From NCBI GenBank assembly GCA_903876615.1, contig CAIRAS010000457.1:1-8511 (forward strand): a DNA stretch of 8,511 nt, given 5' to 3'. The position numbers were made by a program, and so were the translations under genes. Below the pieces are notes generated by a model that saw only the letters and a list, made by a program, of their open reading frames with translations, had not been told where the DNA came from and ran no database searches. This stretch comes from an uncultured Holophagaceae bacterium. GTDB taxonomy: Bacteria; Acidobacteriota; Holophagae; Holophagales; Holophagaceae. Shown here in pieces: positions 7,482 to 8,511 of the stretch (positions within the stretch are counted from its first letter, which is position 1; each line of letters begins with the position of its first letter).

Positions 7482-7704
7482 CAGAAAAGAAAATTTTTGA
7501 CGGGGATAAGAGGGATGGACGGGGATAACTGCCCCCCTCGTTGAGCATGGGATGACTTCCGGCAGCGCCGGAAGCCGCCTCCGGCGGGCCCATGCGGCGG
7601 GTGCTGCAACCGCCTGCTTGAAATCCCCAGAAATCCCCTGATCTGTGACTGATTTTTCTTTCATCCCCGTCCATCCCTCTTATCCCCGTCAAAAATTCTT
7701 TCTG
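7482..7704. repeat. Long inverted-repeat element (35-bp perfect arms), MITE-like or dispersed intergenic repeat
   Basis: The left arm 7492-7526 is the exact reverse complement of the right arm 7663-7697 (35 of 35 bases). Symmetry continues outward imperfectly through CAGAAAAG on the left and CTTTCTG on the right, giving the limits used here. Each arm contains a direct repeat: GACGGGGATAA occurs at 7499-7509 and again at 7518-7528. The 136-base centre carries no gene. No transposase is present and I see no convincing target-site duplication at the ends. A transcript crossing it would form a 35-bp perfect duplex. It could be a non-autonomous mobile element, a REP/BIME-like repeat, or an RNA-processing or termination structure between the genes on either side. 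Confidence 0.85.
7545..7614. repeat. Nested hairpins in the centre of the inverted-repeat element
   Basis: GCATGGG (7545-7551) pairs with CCCATGC (7589-7595) and encloses two smaller hairpins. One is CTTCCGGC / GCCGGAAG (7556-7563 with 7567-7574, 3-base loop); the other is CCGCC / GGCGG (7575-7579 with 7583-7587, 3-base loop). A further stem, GGCGG / CCGCC (7596-7600 with 7610-7614), follows at once. Together these would give a branched fold in single-stranded DNA or RNA, capping the 35-bp stem of the enclosing repeat. The complementarity is seen directly; a function is not. Confidence 0.6.
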
Positions 7705-7705
7705 T

Positions 7706-7747
7706 TTTTCTCTGCGCCCTCTGCGTCATCTGCGGTTTCGCTTTGCG
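7706..7747. repeat. Pyrimidine-rich short-period repeat (CTGCG every 9 bases)
   Basis: CTGCG recurs at 7712-7716, 7721-7725 and 7730-7734, exactly 9 bases apart, followed by a degenerate TTGCG at 7743-7747. It abuts the right end of the inverted-repeat element and may be part of the same repeat unit. Degenerate tracts of this type are, as I recall, common between genes in several bacterial phyla; I could not check that here. Confidence 0.5.
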
Positions 7748-7781
7748 CTGGGGTCTTCGTGGTTCCTCACGCCGCCCTTGC

Positions 7782-7787
7782 TATGCT
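7782..7787 (+). promoter_or_regulatory. Possible -10 element for the fabG-like gene
   Basis: TATGCT in the context TTGCTATGCTGG would start transcription near 7794, leaving a leader of about 19 bases that contains the GGAGG ribosome site (7804-7808). No clear -35 is seen. The fit to the other GCTATNNT elements in the window and the sensible leader length are the support. Confidence 0.4.
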
Positions 7788-7812
7788 GGTCCTTCATCCC
7801 CTTGGAGGTCCC

Positions 7813-8511
7813 ATGTTCCGTCTTGATGGCAAGGTCGCACTGGTCACGGGCGCCAGTCAGGGCATCGGCGAAGCCATCGCGAAGCGGCTGGCGGCCCAGG
7901 GCGCCACGGTGGTGTGCGCTGCGCGGACGCTGACCAAGCTGCAGCAGGTGGCGGATGCGATCCGCGAGGCGGGCGGCAAGGCTGACGTAGTGGAGGCGGA
8001 CCTCAGTGACGGCGCCTCCGTGCGGGCCGCGGTGGCCACCACCATCGAGCGCCACGGCGCCATCCACATCCTCGTGAACAACGCCGGCATCACCCGCGAC
8101 AAGCTGCTGATCCAGATGAAGGAAGAGGACTGGGACGCGGTGCTGGACACGAACCTGAAGGGCTCCTGGACGGCCATCCAGGCCGCGACGAAGCCCATGA
8201 TGAAGCAGCGCTGGGGCCGCATCATCAACATCGCCTCCGTGGTGGGCCAGATGGGCAATGCGGGCCAGTCGAACTACGTGGCCGCCAAGGCCGGCCTCAT
8301 CGGCCTCACCAAGTCCGTGGCCCGGGAGCTGGCCAGCCGCAACGTCACGGCCAATGCCGTCACACCGGGCTACATCGAGACCGCCATGACCTCGGGCCTC
8401 TCGGGCGACGTGAAGGCCGCCTTCACCCAGCAGATCCCCCTGGGTCGCATGGGCACCCCCGAAGACATCGCCGCCGCCGTGGTCTTCCTCGCCAGCGACG
8501 AGGCCAGCTAC
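7813..8511 (+). CDS. fabG: 3-oxoacyl-[acyl-carrier-protein] reductase, FabG-type short-chain dehydrogenase (3' end cut by window edge)
   Basis: Reduces 3-oxoacyl-ACP to 3-hydroxyacyl-ACP with NADPH in fatty-acid elongation, in the cytoplasm. 233 codons are visible. The family is about 246-248 residues long, so only some 14 are missing. The Rossmann cofactor motif TGASQGIG is at 12-19, with DLSD at 63-66 and NNAG at 89-92. Catalytic residues Asn114, Ser142, Tyr155 and Lys159 (YVAAK) are all present. PGYIETAMT (185-193) and PLGRMGTPEDIAAAVVFLAS (209-228) match the FabG subgroup closely. Arg38 after the second strand suits NADPH binding. GGAGG lies 4 bases before the ATG. No other fatty-acid gene is visible here, so it could instead be a FabG paralogue serving another reductase step; the housekeeping role is an inference from sequence likeness. 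Confidence 0.9.
   Translation, partial: MFRLDGKVALVTGASQGIGEAIAKRLAAQGATVVCAARTLTKLQQVADAIREAGGKADVVEADLSDGASVRAAVATTIERHGAIHILVNNAGITRDKLLIQMKEEDWDAVLDTNLKGSWTAIQAATKPMMKQRWGRIINIASVVGQMGNAGQSNYVAAKAGLIGLTKSVARELASRNVTANAVTPGYIETAMTSGLSGDVKAAFTQQIPLGRMGTPEDIAAAVVFLASDEASY

Larger units (their letters stand above)
7460..7812. other. 353-base non-coding gap made largely of repeats
   Basis: No credible gene lies here. The frames that cross it are interrupted or are opposite-strand shadows of the small membrane protein. It holds, in order, an A-rich stretch, the long inverted repeat with its structured centre, a pyrimidine-rich tract with CTGCG every 9 bases, and a probable fabG promoter and ribosome site. 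Composition is clearly less GC-rich than the flanking genes at several points (for example 7484-7500 and 7651-7710). Confidence 0.75.

Noticed and set aside
7460..7500. A possible rho-independent terminator after the small membrane protein gene, ending in TTTTT
   Set aside because: The only upstream pairing is a weak TCC / GGA around the TGGGCTTTGGAA loop, with no GC-rich stem next to the T-run. The T-run itself is part of the inverted-repeat arm.
7120..7692. A 190-codon minus-strand frame across the small membrane protein and the inverted repeat
   Set aside because: It begins inside the right repeat arm and runs through the repeat into the antisense of a better-supported gene. The N-terminal residues are just translated repeat.
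7482..7704. An integron attC site or a CRISPR repeat
   Set aside because: The core sites GTTRRRY / RYYYAAC are not found at the ends and there is no integrase. There are only two copies, in inverted orientation, with no regular spacers, so it is not a CRISPR array.

Overview
This is a GC-rich bacterial chromosome segment whose reading frames strongly favour G or C at the third codon position. The secreted proteins include a periplasm-type alpha/beta hydrolase and a large M14 peptidase of a type common in Acidobacteriota and Bacteroidota. A TolC-type protein implies a Gram-negative (diderm) cell. My best guess is an acidobacterium of the Holophaga/Geothrix kind, but that is an inference from composition and protein style, not a proven assignment.

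Layout. Positions 1-2810 (minus strand) hold a drug-efflux operon read right to left: a MarR-family repressor, a TolC-type outer-membrane factor, and an EmrA/HlyD-type membrane-fusion protein cut by the left edge. The inner-membrane pump (probably an EmrB-like MFS permease) would lie beyond position 1. A minus-strand promoter (TTGACA ... TACTTT) lies upstream of marR. It is followed directly by two near-identical palindromes, TTGCCTAGGCAA and CTGTCTAGGCAG, which are good candidates for the MarR autorepression operator.

Positions 3002-6940 (plus strand) hold two exported hydrolases in tandem, 72 bases apart: a serine alpha/beta hydrolase with an N-terminal beta-rich domain, and an 849-residue zinc carboxypeptidase-like M14 protein with an amidotransferase-like C-terminal domain. 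Both have signal peptides and probably work on peptides or esters outside the cytoplasm. A short two-helix membrane protein of unknown function follows at 7022-7459.

The 353-base gap at 7460-7812 is the most unusual non-coding part. It contains a perfect 35-bp inverted repeat (7492-7526 and 7663-7697) around a 136-base centre that itself folds into nested hairpins. Next to it is a pyrimidine-rich tract in which CTGCG recurs every 9 bases. It looks like a dispersed intergenic repeat or a MITE-like element. The window ends inside a fabG-type 3-oxoacyl-ACP reductase on the plus strand (7813 to the edge).

I see no rRNA, tRNA, CRISPR array, transposase or phage gene. I do not see a clearly new multi-gene system. 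The best leads are the dual operator and the inverted-repeat element.
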